Below, in pieces: positions 46,150 through 56,035 of a DNA stretch of 64,000 bases. The notes under the pieces were generated by a model, which saw nothing but the letters and a program-made list of their open reading frames with translations, was not told the DNA's origin and did not search any database. Each line of letters starts with the position of its first letter. Within the stretch, counting starts at the first letter, position 1. Where the stretch lies: assembly GCF_013155395.1 (NCBI RefSeq), contig NZ_JABJWC010000004.1, forward strand, positions 1 to 64,000, given 5' to 3'. This DNA is from Komagataeibacter melomenusus (lineage in GTDB: Bacteria; Pseudomonadota; Alphaproteobacteria; Acetobacterales; Acetobacteraceae). Position numbers and translations under genes: made by a program.

Positions 46150-47117
46150 GGTAAAAGACAGACTGGCCCGGCAGGCTTGCAGGCCATAAAACCGGGTACG
46201 CTCTCTTGGCGTGGATACGGACAGGGGAGCACCCGGCACTGTAATGTTCCCTCAACACGTTGTTTAAAAAATATCGTGTCCTGTCCTGGCTGACCTGTTG
46301 CCGGGCGGTGATGAAGCCATACCGGATATGGTCACGAATAAACCACAAAACAGACATATTTCCCGCAATACTGGTGCCCCGTGGATTTCAACCGCTTTAC
46401 GGCTGGTACACGGAGGGGCCACGTCCTGATATTCCAATGCCTGTACAATACAGACAGCGCGACCCTGTCAGGCCATATGATCCGGATGCACGCATGCTGC
46501 ATTGACACGACTGCGCCGGGAACGGGTTCCCTTTCTGCTACCACCACAGCGGTTCACATGCGCTGCATCCTGATATTCCATTCATGTTGTTTGTAAAGTT
46601 GCCGCGCGCCTGATGCGCCGTTTGGCGCGGGGTCAGTCATGGCCTGATACAGCGTATTATATTTACGTAATATTTTTATCGCTCCCGATATATACAAAAA
46701 TAAGAAAATATTTTTCCCTCTCAATTGACGAAGATCAAAGAGCAGGGTTGCCCGCTCCATTATTAACAGGCAAGCAGTGGCGCGACCGGTCAGCCGGGGC
46801 GACATAATGCGCCAGATTTTTTATAGATAGTAAAAACAGGAAAATAGAAATAAAAATAATGCTTTAACTGTATTGCTGACCCGTTTTGGGCAGAACAGTC
46901 ACCCCTGCCCGGATTTTGTCGCGGGCCATGTGGCAGGTGCCTGACGGGCGCCAGTTACGTCATGGTCCTGCGCGGAATTACAGTCATGGCTGTTTTTTTT
47001 GCTTTGTTCACAAGCATAGCTGACCATCAACCTTAATACTGACTGATGGCTGTCTCTCACCTCCATCCTGTCCGCCCAGAGGTATTTTTTTTCAAGCATG
47101 CCCAGCCTGAGGATTTC
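46150..47117. other. Long intergenic region, no supported gene
   Basis: Nearly 970 bases have no convincing coding sequence. Bases 46640-46870 are strongly AT-rich for this genome. Short reading frames occur but have no recognisable domain or ribosome site. This could hold regulatory DNA for the porin-pdc region, an unrecognised small RNA, or decayed genes. I cannot tell which. Confidence 0.5.
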
Positions 47118-48944
47118 ATGAACACAGCGTTCCCCTTCCGCTTCATGACAAGACTGGCGCGTTCCGGTCCTGTTACGGCGGGCATGTGTATATGCAGTCT
47201 TGTATTATGGTCCTCAACTGCGCTGGCAGATGTTGATGATGAGGAAATGGCGGCCATCAGATCACAGATCCGCAGCCTTGAAGCCAAATTCGCGGCCATG
47301 GAAAAACGCCGCAGCAGCCGCGCGCATGCCAGCACGCCGAGTGAGGCGGCAACAACGCCACGCACCCTGCGCGGCTCCTACCCGTTGCACCCGCATGCGG
47401 GCAGTACAGGCATACCGGTTACGGAAGAGCCGGCCGCCAGCGATATCAGGATCGGTTCGGCCAGCGCGGATGCCCCGTTCTTTCGCTATCTTGGCCCCGA
47501 TGCCGCCGCGCAGGGCGCCCCGCATGGCTCTTCGGTCGACCTGTCATCTTCCAGTCCGCTGGCCATTACCCAGACATCGGTGGACCGGCTGCCACCTGTA
47601 TTCAGTATCGGCAATATTTCCGTAAGAATTGGCGGGTTCCTGGAACTGTCCAATATCTGGCGTGATTCCAACATGACCAGCGGGCCAGCCACGGCGTGGA
47701 ACAACTTTCCCTACGCCAACAGCCCCAACCATGGCCTGAGCGAGGAACGGCTCTCGGCCCAGCTCAGCCGTTTTTCCACCCTGCTTGAGGCAAACCCGAC
47801 ATCATCAGTGCGGCTGCAGGCCTACGTTGAATCCGATTTTGGCGGCTCGGGTGGTTCGACCAACAGCGTGCAGATCAATGGCTACGTGCCCCGGCTGCGA
47901 CAGGGTTACTTTACCTTTACCCAGAAGGCGTGGGGCTTTCACCTGCTGATGGGCCAGGCCTGGAGCCTGACCACCGGCTATGCCAAGGGCGTGCTGCCGC
48001 GTAACGAACAACTGCCCGCAGTGACCGATAACAACCAGATCCCCGGCATCACCTTCACCCGCGTGCCGCAGATCCGTATCGGCAAGGACTGGGGGCAGAA
48101 ATACTGGCTCGCCCTGTCCATAGAAGACCCGCAGGCGACCGTATCCTCCGCCACGGCGTCAGGGGGCACCCTGCCTGCCACGGGCGACGAGACGGTGGGC
48201 CCGCGCGTTTACTACGAGAATGCTGGCGGCGTGCTGCTCAACCCCGACACGCAGTACACCGACAACCCCGTCCCGGATATCGTGCTCAAGGGCGCGGTTG
48301 ATACATCGGTGGGGCATTATGAAGTCTTTGGCCTTGCGCGGTGGTTCCGCTCGGTTGTGGAGACGCCGGGCAGCACCCACACGCATCAGGTCACGCGCTT
48401 TGGCGGCGGTGTTGGCGGTGGCATGACCGTGCCACTGGCCACGCCAAAACTGCAACTGACCGGCAATGTGCTGGCGGGCGAGGGGATTGGCCGCTATGGC
48501 CCCTCCCTTTTGCCCGACACCACCTTCAACAGCCGGGGCGAACTGGCGCCCGTGCCCGAAATGCATGGCGCGCTGGGGCTGATCGGCCACCCGGACAGTT
48601 CCGTGCTGCTCTACCTTTATGGCGGCGTGGAAACCGCGGGCCGCCGCCGTTATACGGCAGCTGACGGGAGCCAGGTCGGTTACGGCATAACCGACCAGAA
48701 CCTCGGCGGCTGCGATGTCGAATTCGGCACGTGCAATGCACAGACCCGAACGCTTGCCTCGCTTACGGCAGGCGGGTGGTGGCATTTCCTTGATGGCCAG
48801 TACGGCAGTGTCATGGGGGGTGTCCAGTATACCTATATCCGGAAATTTGCCTTCAGGGGCAATGATGGCATGGGCAACAGTGTCTATCCGACCACGTCGG
48901 GCAACACGGTCTATGTCACGTTCCGATATTTACCATTCCAGTAA
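47118..48944 (+). CDS. Outer-membrane porin with N-terminal coiled coil (DcaP-like)
   Basis: From ATG 47118, preceded by tgaggatttc, this is 608 residues. The signal peptide ends at ALA before DVDDEE. A short coiled coil (EEMAAIRSQIRSLEAKFAAM, about residues 44-64) and a low-complexity linker precede a beta-barrel ending TFRYLPFQ. This design is like DcaP-type trimeric porins, which use a periplasmic coiled coil to trimerise. It stops 24 bases before pyruvate decarboxylase, so the two may be co-transcribed. Confidence 0.82.
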   Translation: MNTAFPFRFMTRLARSGPVTAGMCICSLVLWSSTALADVDDEEMAAIRSQIRSLEAKFAAMEKRRSSRAHASTPSEAATTPRTLRGSYPLHPHAGSTGIPVTEEPAASDIRIGSASADAPFFRYLGPDAAAQGAPHGSSVDLSSSSPLAITQTSVDRLPPVFSIGNISVRIGGFLELSNIWRDSNMTSGPATAWNNFPYANSPNHGLSEERLSAQLSRFSTLLEANPTSSVRLQAYVESDFGGSGGSTNSVQINGYVPRLRQGYFTFTQKAWGFHLLMGQAWSLTTGYAKGVLPRNEQLPAVTDNNQIPGITFTRVPQIRIGKDWGQKYWLALSIEDPQATVSSATASGGTLPATGDETVGPRVYYENAGGVLLNPDTQYTDNPVPDIVLKGAVDTSVGHYEVFGLARWFRSVVETPGSTHTHQVTRFGGGVGGGMTVPLATPKLQLTGNVLAGEGIGRYGPSLLPDTTFNSRGELAPVPEMHGALGLIGHPDSSVLLYLYGGVETAGRRRYTAADGSQVGYGITDQNLGGCDVEFGTCNAQTRTLASLTAGGWWHFLDGQYGSVMGGVQYTYIRKFAFRGNDGMGNSVYPTTSGNTVYVTFRYLPFQ

Positions 48945-48968
48945 CAGTATTCAGACAGGAGAATACCG

Positions 48969-50666
48969 ATGGCCTATACGGTTGGCACATATCTTGCACA
49001 GCGTTTTGCCCAGATCGGGCTCAAGCATCATTTTGCCGTGGCGGGAGATTACAACCTCGTTCTCCTTGACCAGTTGCTGATGAACCCCGGCACCGAGCAG
49101 GTTTACTGCTCGAACGAACTCAACTGCGGCTTCGCGGCCGAAGGCTATGCCCGCGCCAACGGGGCAGCTGCGGCAGTCGTGACCTTCAGCGTGGGGGCGC
49201 TCTCGGCGCTCAACGCCATTGGCGGTGCCTATGCCGAGAACCTGCCGGTCATCCTCGTCTCGGGTGCGCCCAATTCCAACGACCATGGCAGCGGGCATAT
49301 CCTGCACCACACGATCGGCACCTCCGATTACGGCTACCAGCTGCGCATTGCCAAGGAACTGACCTGCGCTGCCGTCTCGATCACCTCCGCCGAGGACGCG
49401 CCGGAGAAGATCGATCACGCCATCCGCACGGCGCTGCGTGAAAAGAAGCCCGCCTATATCGAAATCGCCTGCAACGTCTCCGCCCAGCCCTGTCGTGCGC
49501 CCGGCCCGATCAGCGCCGTCATCAACGAACCGGCCTCCGATGCGGATACGCTGGCGGCTGCGGTCAAGGCGGTTGCCACCTTCATTGAAGGCAAGCAGAA
49601 GCCCGTGATCCTGGTCGGCAGCAAGCTGCGGGCTGCTGGCGCCGAGCAGGCCGCGATCCGCCTGGCCGATGCGCTGGGCTGCTGTGTCGCGACCATGGGG
49701 GCGGCCAAGAGTTTCTTCCCCGAGGACCACGCCAATTATGTCGGCACCTTCTGGGGCAGCGCCAGCTCGCCGCATGTGTGCGACATCTTCAACTGGGCCG
49801 ATAGCGTGATCGCCCTTGGCTGCATCTTCAACGATTACTCGACCGAAGGCTGGACCGCCTGGCCCAGGGGTGCGAACGTGGTCAATGCCGACAAGGACAG
49901 CACCATCGTGGGTGATGCGGCCTTCAACAGCGTGCATCTGCGCGACGTGCTTGATGGCGTGGCCCGGTATTTCGCAGGCAAGGCGAAGAAAGACGCCACG
50001 ATGGTGGAATACCGCCGCATCGGTGGTGGCACCACGGCCGTCACGCCTGAAAACGTGGCCAAGGATGCCAAGCTGACGCGTGAGCACATCCAGCGCACCC
50101 TGCAGTCGATCGTCACCCCTGATACCACCATTTTTGGTGAGACCGGCGATTCCTGGTTCAACGTCTCGCGCACGCATCTGCCGCGTGGCGCGCGCGTGGA
50201 ATATGAAATGCAGTGGGGCCATATCGGCTGGTCGGTCCCGGCCATGTTCGGCTACGCGGTGGGCAGGCCCGAGCGCCGCAACATCCTGATGGTGGGTGAC
50301 GGCTCCTTCCAGCTCACCGCGCAGGAAGTGGGGCAGATGACGCGCCGCAAGCTGCCGGTCATCATCTTCCTCATCAACAACGCGGGCTACACGATCGAGG
50401 TGGAAATCCACGACGGGCCATACAACAACATCAAGAACTGGAACTACGCCGCCGTGATCGAGGGCTTCAATGCCCAGGACGGAAACGGCAAGGGCCTGCG
50501 CGCCACGACCATGGGCGAGCTGGATGACGCCGTAAAAACCGCGCTGGCCCACAAGGATGGCCCGGTGCTGATCGAATGTGTCATCCCACGTGATGACTGC
50601 ACGAGCGAGCTGATCTCGTGGGGCCGCCACGTGGCCACCGCCAACGGTCGCCCGCCCGCGAAGTAA
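48969..50666 (+). CDS. pdc: Pyruvate decarboxylase
   Basis: This 565-residue TPP enzyme converts pyruvate to acetaldehyde and CO2. The N-terminus is [20 protein letters not shown]; the catalytic Glu is in [27 protein letters not shown] contains the active-site His pair; and the TPP motif runs from [11 protein letters not shown] to [10 protein letters not shown]. Bacterial PDCs of this form are known from Acetobacter, Gluconacetobacter, Gluconobacter and Zymomonas. In acetic acid bacteria acetaldehyde is then oxidised to acetate or acetyl-CoA. A caggag site precedes ATG 48969. Confidence 0.96.
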   Translation: MAYTVGTYLAQRFAQIGLKHHFAVAGDYNLVLLDQLLMNPGTEQVYCSNELNCGFAAEGYARANGAAAAVVTFSVGALSALNAIGGAYAENLPVILVSGAPNSNDHGSGHILHHTIGTSDYGYQLRIAKELTCAAVSITSAEDAPEKIDHAIRTALREKKPAYIEIACNVSAQPCRAPGPISAVINEPASDADTLAAAVKAVATFIEGKQKPVILVGSKLRAAGAEQAAIRLADALGCCVATMGAAKSFFPEDHANYVGTFWGSASSPHVCDIFNWADSVIALGCIFNDYSTEGWTAWPRGANVVNADKDSTIVGDAAFNSVHLRDVLDGVARYFAGKAKKDATMVEYRRIGGGTTAVTPENVAKDAKLTREHIQRTLQSIVTPDTTIFGETGDSWFNVSRTHLPRGARVEYEMQWGHIGWSVPAMFGYAVGRPERRNILMVGDGSFQLTAQEVGQMTRRKLPVIIFLINNAGYTIEVEIHDGPYNNIKNWNYAAVIEGFNAQDGNGKGLRATTMGELDDAVKTALAHKDGPVLIECVIPRDDCTSELISWGRHVATANGRPPAK

Positions 50667-50686
50667 CAAGCCCGTTGCGGCTTACC

Positions 50687-50712
50687 GGCAGGCGGCCTTC
50701 GGGTCGCCTGCC
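50687..50712 (+). terminator. UUCG-capped hairpin after pdc
   Basis: ggcaggcg (50687-50694) pairs with cgcctgcc (50705-50712), and the inner cc-ttcg-gg (50096+600 region, 50696-50703) gives an extra-stable UUCG tetraloop. It lies between pdc and the MFS gene. There is no T-run, so it may be a partial terminator, a processing site or an mRNA stabiliser. Confidence 0.6.
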
Positions 50713-50744
50713 ATGCCTGAACATTTCTCCCTATCGGAGCCCAC

Positions 50745-52037
50745 ATGGCCATCCCCCCGTCACCGCCGACCGCTGCCGCCCCTGCGGCATCCGGCGCGCA
50801 GCCGCAGAAACTCCAGCCGCTTTACGTGCTGGCGTGGTTTCTGTGCGCCCTGTTCTATTTCTATCAATATGCGATCCGCTCGGCGCCAGGCATCATGCAG
50901 CATGAGCTGGCAAGCGCATGGGGCAACAGCCATCTTGGCCTGATGATCGCCTCCTATTACATCGTCTATGCCCTGATGGCGCTGGTGGTGGGCGTGCTGC
51001 TCGACCGCTATGGCGCGCATGCCATCCTGCCCGGATTCATTGCCGTGACAGGCGTGGGGTGCCTCATCTTTGCCCAGGGCAGTGCCGTGGCGGGCATTGG
51101 CGGCTACGTCATTCAGGCCATTGGCGCGATCTGCGCGTTTGTGGGGGCCTCCTATGTCGCGGCGCGCTACCTGCCCGCGCGCACGCTCGCACTGTTCGTG
51201 GGGCTGACGCAGTGCCTGGGCATGGCCGGGGCCGCCTTTGGCTCCAAGCCGACCCGCATGCTGATCGACCCCGCAGGGCACTGGCATGTGTCATGGGAGC
51301 ATATCTGGCTGGGCTTCGGGGTGATCGGCCTTGCGCTTGCGGCGGCAGTGTGGGTCATCATGCCGCGTGATTCAGGCGATAGCGCCCAGCATCACGGAAC
51401 GCTGAGCGTGGGCAATGTGCTGCGTCCGTTCAGGATCATCTTCTCCAACCCGCAAAGCTGGTGTGCTGGCGTGATCGGCGGGCTTTTGTTCGTGCCCACC
51501 ACCATTGGCGCGCTGGGCTGGGGGGCCTCGATGCTGAGCGGTGGCGAAGGCACGACCATGGCCTTTGCCGCCTCTGACGTGTCGATGGTGCCGATCGGCT
51601 GGGTGATCGGCTGCCCGCTGCTGGGCTGGATTTCCGACCGGATCGGGCGGCGCAAGCCGGTCCTGCTGGGCGGGGCCGTGGTCCTGCTGGCCGCATCGGT
51701 GTGCGCGCTCTATGTGCCGGTGGGCGTCATGCCCCGCTATATGGTCGCACTCATCATGGGTATTGCCTCGGGGGCGGCCATGATTCCGTTCTCGTCGATG
51801 AAGGAGGTCAACCCGCCGCAGGTCAAGGGTACGGCCGCGGGTGTGATGAACTTCCTTGTCTTTGGCACGACGGGCATCATGTCGCCGCTGGTCTCGGCCC
51901 TGATGGGCAAGGGGCAGGCGCTGGACATGGTGGAATATCGACACGCCTTCATGCCGCTGATCATTGGCATCGTCATTGCCATCGGGCTGTCGTTCTTCCT
52001 GCGCGAGACGGGATGGGCCGCGCGCAAGCAGGCATAG
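50745..52037 (+). CDS. MFS transporter
   Basis: This 430-residue major facilitator has 12 helices. YVLAWFLCALFYFYQYAIRSAPG begins helix 1; the loop after helix 2 is LLDRYGAHA, and the second-half counterpart is WISDRIGRRKP, both MFS motif A forms. It lies 78 bases after pdc on the same strand and separated by the hairpin. Transport of a monocarboxylate or sugar acid is a guess; the sequence does not fix the substrate. Confidence 0.85.
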   Translation: MAIPPSPPTAAAPAASGAQPQKLQPLYVLAWFLCALFYFYQYAIRSAPGIMQHELASAWGNSHLGLMIASYYIVYALMALVVGVLLDRYGAHAILPGFIAVTGVGCLIFAQGSAVAGIGGYVIQAIGAICAFVGASYVAARYLPARTLALFVGLTQCLGMAGAAFGSKPTRMLIDPAGHWHVSWEHIWLGFGVIGLALAAAVWVIMPRDSGDSAQHHGTLSVGNVLRPFRIIFSNPQSWCAGVIGGLLFVPTTIGALGWGASMLSGGEGTTMAFAASDVSMVPIGWVIGCPLLGWISDRIGRRKPVLLGGAVVLLAASVCALYVPVGVMPRYMVALIMGIASGAAMIPFSSMKEVNPPQVKGTAAGVMNFLVFGTTGIMSPLVSALMGKGQALDMVEYRHAFMPLIIGIVIAIGLSFFLRETGWAARKQA

Positions 52038-52119
52038 CCTGTGGCATGACGTGACCGACAGGCATAAAAATTCCGGGCGCCGCCTTGCAGTCAAGGCGGC
52101 GTTTTGCGTTTATGGCAGA

Positions 52120-52584
52120 TTACAGCCCCAGCTCACCAAGCCCCGGATGATCATCCGGGCGGCGACCGCCGGGCCAGTGAAACAGCCGGTCCCGTGCCGT
52201 AATCGGCAGGTCGTTGATTGAGGCAAAGCGGGCACGCATCAGGCCATCCGCATCGAATTCCCACAATTCGTTGCCATAAGAGCGAAACCACGCGCCCGTG
52301 TCATCATGCCATTCATAGGCAAAGCGGACGGCCATGCGATTGTTGCGAAACCCCCAGAGTTCCTTGATCAGGCGGTAATCATGTTCCCTGCTCCATTTGC
52401 GCGTCAGGAACGCGATGATGTCATCGCGCCCATGGATGAACTCCGTGCGGTTGCGCCACTGGCTGTCCGGGGTATAGGCGTGGGCCACCTGCGCCGGGTT
52501 CTGGCTGTTCCAGGCATCTTCAGCCAGCCGGACTTTAAGGGAAGCACTCTGCGCATCAAACGGCGGCAGGGGAGGGCGGGGCAT
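52120..52584 (-). CDS. NTF2-like protein of the DUF1348 family
   Basis: This 154-residue single-domain protein has the nuclear transport factor 2-like fold. Conserved blocks are [36 protein letters not shown] and [21 protein letters not shown]. Members are widespread in bacteria and not biochemically defined. ATG 52584 is chosen because caggag lies seven bases upstream. It is divergent from the GlxA-type regulator across 96 bases, so that regulator may control it. Confidence 0.85.
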   Translation of the reverse strand: MPRPPLPPFDAQSASLKVRLAEDAWNSQNPAQVAHAYTPDSQWRNRTEFIHGRDDIIAFLTRKWSREHDYRLIKELWGFRNNRMAVRFAYEWHDDTGAWFRSYGNELWEFDADGLMRARFASINDLPITARDRLFHWPGGRRPDDHPGLGELGL

Positions 52585-52680
52585 GCGGGAACTCCTGATC
52601 CAATACAAAACAAGGGTGTAAGATTGAGTGTGGTTCCCGCATCACATTGACGAAATGACAATGATCCCTCATTTCAGGCC

Positions 52681-53622
52681 ATGACCCGCTCCATCGGCTT
52701 TGTGCTCTACCCCGATTTCCAGTTGCTGGACGCCGCCGGGCCCGCCGCGGCGTTCGAGCTTGCCGGGCGTATCAGCGGGCAGGAATACGCCCTGAGCATG
52801 CTGTCGCGCCATGGCGGCGTGGTGCAGTCATCGGCCAGGATTGCCGTGCAGACCCTGCCACTCGATGCGGCGGACGTGTTTGACACCCTCATCACCGTTG
52901 GTGGCGAAGGCCACGACACGGCCATGCGCTGCGCCGGTCTGCGCGCCTTCCTGCAACGCCATAGCGGCCGCACGCGCCGCATGTGCAGCGTGTGCTCGGG
53001 GGCATTCGTGCTGGCTGCCGCGGGCCTGTTGCAGGGTCGGCGCGTCACCACGCACTGGCAGCAGGCGCAGAAATTCAGCCAGCTGTTTGCCGGTATCAGG
53101 CTCGAGCCGGACGCCATTTTCATCCATGATGGTCCTGTCTGGACCTCGGCTGGCATCAGTGCGGGCATCGACCTTGCCCTGGCCCTGATAACCGAAGACC
53201 ATGGCGAAGATGTTGCCCGCCAGACGGCGCGGCAGATGGTTGTCTTTTACCGCCGCCCCGGCGGGCAGTCACAGTTTTCAGCCCTGCTGGACATGGGGGG
53301 CGGTACGGCGCGTTTTGATGCCCTGCTGGGCTGGATACGCGCCCACCTGTCGCAACGCCTGACGATAGAGGTACTGGCAGGGCGGATGGCCATGAGCCCG
53401 CGCCATTTTTCCCGCGCCTTTCAGGCCACCGTCGGAACCAGCCCGGCAAAGGCGGTTGAACGCCTGCGCGTAGAGGCGGCGCATGAACGGATCGTGCATT
53501 CTGCCGTGCCAATCGAGGCCATTGCGCTTGCGACGGGATTTCGTGACCCCGAGCGCATGCGGCGGGCGTTCGTGCGTGTGTTCGGGTTGCCGCCCCAGGC
53601 AATCCGCCGTGCCGCGCGATAA
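52681..53622 (+). CDS. GlxA family AraC-type transcription regulator
   Basis: This 313-residue regulator has a DJ-1/PfpI-like N-terminal domain (IGFVLYPDFQLLDAAGPA; RMCSVCSGAFVLAAAGLL with the nucleophile-elbow Cys; FIHDGPVWTSAGISAGIDL) and a C-terminal AraC double helix-turn-helix (LAGRMAMSPRHFSRAFQ, IALATGFRDPERMRRAF). In this family the first domain senses an unknown metabolite. Divergent orientation to the DUF1348 gene suggests a local target. Confidence 0.9.
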   Translation: MTRSIGFVLYPDFQLLDAAGPAAAFELAGRISGQEYALSMLSRHGGVVQSSARIAVQTLPLDAADVFDTLITVGGEGHDTAMRCAGLRAFLQRHSGRTRRMCSVCSGAFVLAAAGLLQGRRVTTHWQQAQKFSQLFAGIRLEPDAIFIHDGPVWTSAGISAGIDLALALITEDHGEDVARQTARQMVVFYRRPGGQSQFSALLDMGGGTARFDALLGWIRAHLSQRLTIEVLAGRMAMSPRHFSRAFQATVGTSPAKAVERLRVEAAHERIVHSAVPIEAIALATGFRDPERMRRAFVRVFGLPPQAIRRAAR

Positions 53623-53654
53623 GCGGGCGCACGCGGCCCCGATAATGGCATGAT

Positions 53655-53690
53655 CGCCCGGCGTGGCGCCCGGCGTGGCGCCCGGCGTGG
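53655..53690. repeat. Perfect 12-bp tandem repeat, three units
   Basis: cgcccggcgtgg occurs three times without interruption at 53655-53666, 53667-53678 and 53679-53690. It lies 33 bases after the GlxA stop and 28 bases before the hydrolase start, in the leader or promoter region of the hydrolase gene. Confidence 0.85.
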
Positions 53691-53717
53691 CGCAGGGCAG
53701 GACCAGCGGAGAATCCG

Positions 53718-54554
53718 ATGCGAAAAGACACCCCTTTCATGATCGCGCGCGCGCTTTGCCTGGCACTCCTGCCAGTTGCGGCGTTTGCGCAGGATCACCC
53801 CGATCGGGACCAGCCCGCCATGACGCCAGACCAGGACCGGAGCGAACGGATTTTCAACCTGCCGCTGCAGGATGGGGCATGGTTGCGGGTGCTGTCTGCC
53901 ACCCCGGCCAGGCCGCGCGGCACGATCATCATGCTGCCGGGTGGCGCGGGTGATATCGGTCTTGAAGCTGATGGTCGTATCCGGTACGGCGACAATTTTG
54001 TCGTGCGCACGCGCAGCCTGTGGAACCGGCGGGGTTACGCCGTGCTCATTCCCGATACGATCGACCATGCCAGCCTCAGGGGCCGCCGCAGTTCTCCTGC
54101 CTATGCCCGCACGGTCGGGGCGCTCATCGCTTTCGCGCACCAGCAGCAGGGGCCTCGGGCTGTTTTTGTGCTTGGCACGAGCCAGGGCAGCATTGCGGCC
54201 GTCAATGGCGCGGCCCATGCGCCTGCAGGCAGCATTGCCGGTGTCGTGCTGACGGAATCCGTGTCTGTCATGGGGGGCAGCAGGGAAACGGTTTTCAGCG
54301 CCGACCCGCAAGGGATCAGTGCGCCCGTTCTTGTCGTCGCCAACCGCGATGACCGGTGCAACGTCGCGCCACCGCAGGCCGCCCGGCAGATCGCGCGCGC
54401 CATGACGACCAGCGGCGATGTGCATGTGCTGATGGTGGCAGGGGGAACCACCCGATCAAAACAGGATTGCGGCTCACTGACCCCGCATGGCTATTTTGGT
54501 ATTGAAGAGCAGGTCATCGACGCCATCAGCCGGTGGCTGGATGCCCACGCCTGA
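53718..54554 (+). CDS. Secreted alpha/beta hydrolase
   Basis: This 278-residue protein has a signal peptide (ARALCLALLPVAAFA) and an alpha/beta hydrolase core. GTIIMLPGGAGDIG is the oxyanion region, VLGTSQGSIAA the nucleophile elbow (Ser near residue 156), NRDDRC the likely acid and LTPHGYFG the likely catalytic His. It should act in the periplasm. ATG 53718 follows cggagaatcc. The substrate is unknown. Confidence 0.8.
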   Translation: MRKDTPFMIARALCLALLPVAAFAQDHPDRDQPAMTPDQDRSERIFNLPLQDGAWLRVLSATPARPRGTIIMLPGGAGDIGLEADGRIRYGDNFVVRTRSLWNRRGYAVLIPDTIDHASLRGRRSSPAYARTVGALIAFAHQQQGPRAVFVLGTSQGSIAAVNGAAHAPAGSIAGVVLTESVSVMGGSRETVFSADPQGISAPVLVVANRDDRCNVAPPQAARQIARAMTTSGDVHVLMVAGGTTRSKQDCGSLTPHGYFGIEEQVIDAISRWLDAHA

Positions 54555-54773
54555 TGATGCCTGACGGCACGAACAGGCGGCCTGAGCCGCCCCTGAAAAT
54601 CATCGGGCCATCATGGGGTTAGGCCCTGATTTCAGGGCGAAATCACCTACCCGAAAAAACGATGGACGTCATATGAAATAATGCGCGGAAAATGCATGAC
54701 TGGCCTTACCGACAAGCGCTGGTCTTTCCCCCCTTATATCCATATCTGCGCCTGAATAATTTTTTCGTGAGCA

Positions 54774-55688
54774 ATGCGGATGAAGAATACCGGTCTTTCG
54801 GCGGGCATGATGCTGGCGTTTGCGGCATATGCTTCGTTTTCGATCAGTGATGCCTATTCCAAGCTGCTGGCAGGGCGGATCGACCCGTTTGAGGTCGCCT
54901 TTTTCGGCGGTGTTTTTGGCCTGCTGCTCATTCCCTTCGTCCGGGGGAAAAACGAATCCTACCGTGACCTGTTCGTGGTCCGGCAACCGATGATGTGGCT
55001 GGTGCGGGCCCTCTCCACCTTTGCCGCTACGGCGGCTAGCGTCGAGGCCTTCATGCTCCTGCCCATGCCGGAGGCCTTTTCGCTCATTTTCCTCATGCCG
55101 CTTTTCGTAACCATTCTCTCGGTCGTGCTGCTGCGTGAGAAAGTTTCCACGCTGGGGTGGCTGTCGGTCATCGTGGGCTTTATCGGCGTGCTGATCGTGT
55201 TGCGGCCCGGCCTGCGCGCATTGCAGTTCGGGCATCTGTGCGCCCTGATCGCGGCGGTGGCCAATGCCGTGGGCGTCATTGCCTACCGCATGTCGGGCCA
55301 GAACACGCCGCGCCTGTCCATGTTCAGTTCCAGCCTGTGCGGCCCGCTGCTGGGCAATGGCGCGCTGATGGTGGCCCATGCCGGCTGGCCGCAGGGGGCA
55401 ACGATATGGATGTTCCTGTTTGGCTACGGTTTTCTGGCTGCGCTGGGGCAGTTGCTGATGATGCTGGCCGCCACCCGCGCCACGGCCAGCGCGATCGCCC
55501 TGCCGCAATATAGCCAGATGCTGTGGGCCGTGGCCTTCAGTTTCTATGTCTTCCATGAACCGCTTGATGGCTGGACCTTCGTAGGCATTGCGGTGATTAT
55601 CGCGTCGGGCCTGTTCAAATGGGCCTATCCGCGCCTGAGCGGCAGGATGGCGTTCCTGCGGCGGCAGACGGTGGCGCAACCTTTATGA
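54774..55688 (+). CDS. EamA/DMT family transporter
   Basis: This 304-residue permease has ten helices in two EamA repeats (MMLAFAAYASFSISDAYSKL; GHLCALIAAVANAVGVIAYR). It is unrelated in close sequence to the DMT protein at 17939-18871. ATG 54774 and ATG 54780 are both possible; neither has a strong ribosome site. An intrinsic terminator follows. The substrate is unknown. Confidence 0.83.
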   Translation: MRMKNTGLSAGMMLAFAAYASFSISDAYSKLLAGRIDPFEVAFFGGVFGLLLIPFVRGKNESYRDLFVVRQPMMWLVRALSTFAATAASVEAFMLLPMPEAFSLIFLMPLFVTILSVVLLREKVSTLGWLSVIVGFIGVLIVLRPGLRALQFGHLCALIAAVANAVGVIAYRMSGQNTPRLSMFSSSLCGPLLGNGALMVAHAGWPQGATIWMFLFGYGFLAALGQLLMMLAATRATASAIALPQYSQMLWAVAFSFYVFHEPLDGWTFVGIAVIIASGLFKWAYPRLSGRMAFLRRQTVAQPL

Positions 55689-55725
55689 AAGCCATCTGAC
55701 GCCACGCGTTATTGAAATTTTCCCG

Positions 55726-55757
55726 ATGCCGCCTTTCTTCCCGAAGGCGGCATTTTT
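55726..55757 (+). terminator. Intrinsic terminator after the DMT transporter
   Basis: atgccgcctt (55726-55735) pairs with aaggcggcat (55744-55753) around eight bases and is followed by a run of five T. It closely resembles the terminator at 30341-30370 (same atgccgcc stem). Confidence 0.85.
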
Positions 55758-55976
55758 CATGGTGCGGGCCAGATATGGAACCGCATGTCTATGGCCGGGA
55801 CTGCAAGGCCGGTCACGATGCGCCCTGAACGCGAAGGGCGCCCCGACCGCCTGAAAAAATGGCACCCCGTAAAGTCTTGCCTGCTTCGTCAGGGCCGTAG
55901 GAATCCGGTCGGGAACACCCTGGCAATGGCTGTGTTCATTGCAGTGCGCGGGTGCGTTCTGGCGGCATGAGATGAG

Positions 55977-55995
55977 AATGCACATCATGTACATT
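55977..55995. promoter_or_regulatory. 19-bp near-perfect palindrome before the TonB receptor
   Basis: aatgcacatcatgtacatt is symmetric about its central base except for one mismatched pair. It lies 41 bases upstream of the receptor ATG. The size and symmetry fit a dimeric regulator site overlapping the promoter; the regulator is unknown. Confidence 0.5.
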
Positions 55996-56001
55996 TTCTA
56001 T

Positions 56002-56016
56002 TGCAATTAATTCGCA
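56002..56016. promoter_or_regulatory. Fur-like 7-1-7 inverted repeat
   Basis: tgcaatt-a-attcgca has the 7-1-7 arrangement of Fur sites, five of seven positions being symmetric. It lies 19 bases upstream of the receptor start. It fits iron control of a siderophore receptor but is only a partial match. Confidence 0.4.
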
Positions 56017-56035
56017 TTAGCCAGATAAGGCGGGT

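Larger units (their letters stand above)
55689..56035. other. Intergenic region with terminator and receptor control sites
   Basis: This 347-base gap holds the terminator 55726-55757, an unassigned GC-rich middle part, the 19-base near-palindrome 55977-55995 and the Fur-like site 56002-56016 just before the TonB receptor. No gene is supported. Confidence 0.55.

Noticed and set aside
46381-46596. 71-codon open frame in the long gap before the porin
   Set aside because: No ribosome site, no conserved feature, and composition unlike the neighbouring genes.
48951-50669. 572-codon open frame opposite pyruvate decarboxylase
   Set aside because: It mirrors a strongly biased GC-rich gene; the pdc motifs leave no doubt about the coding strand.
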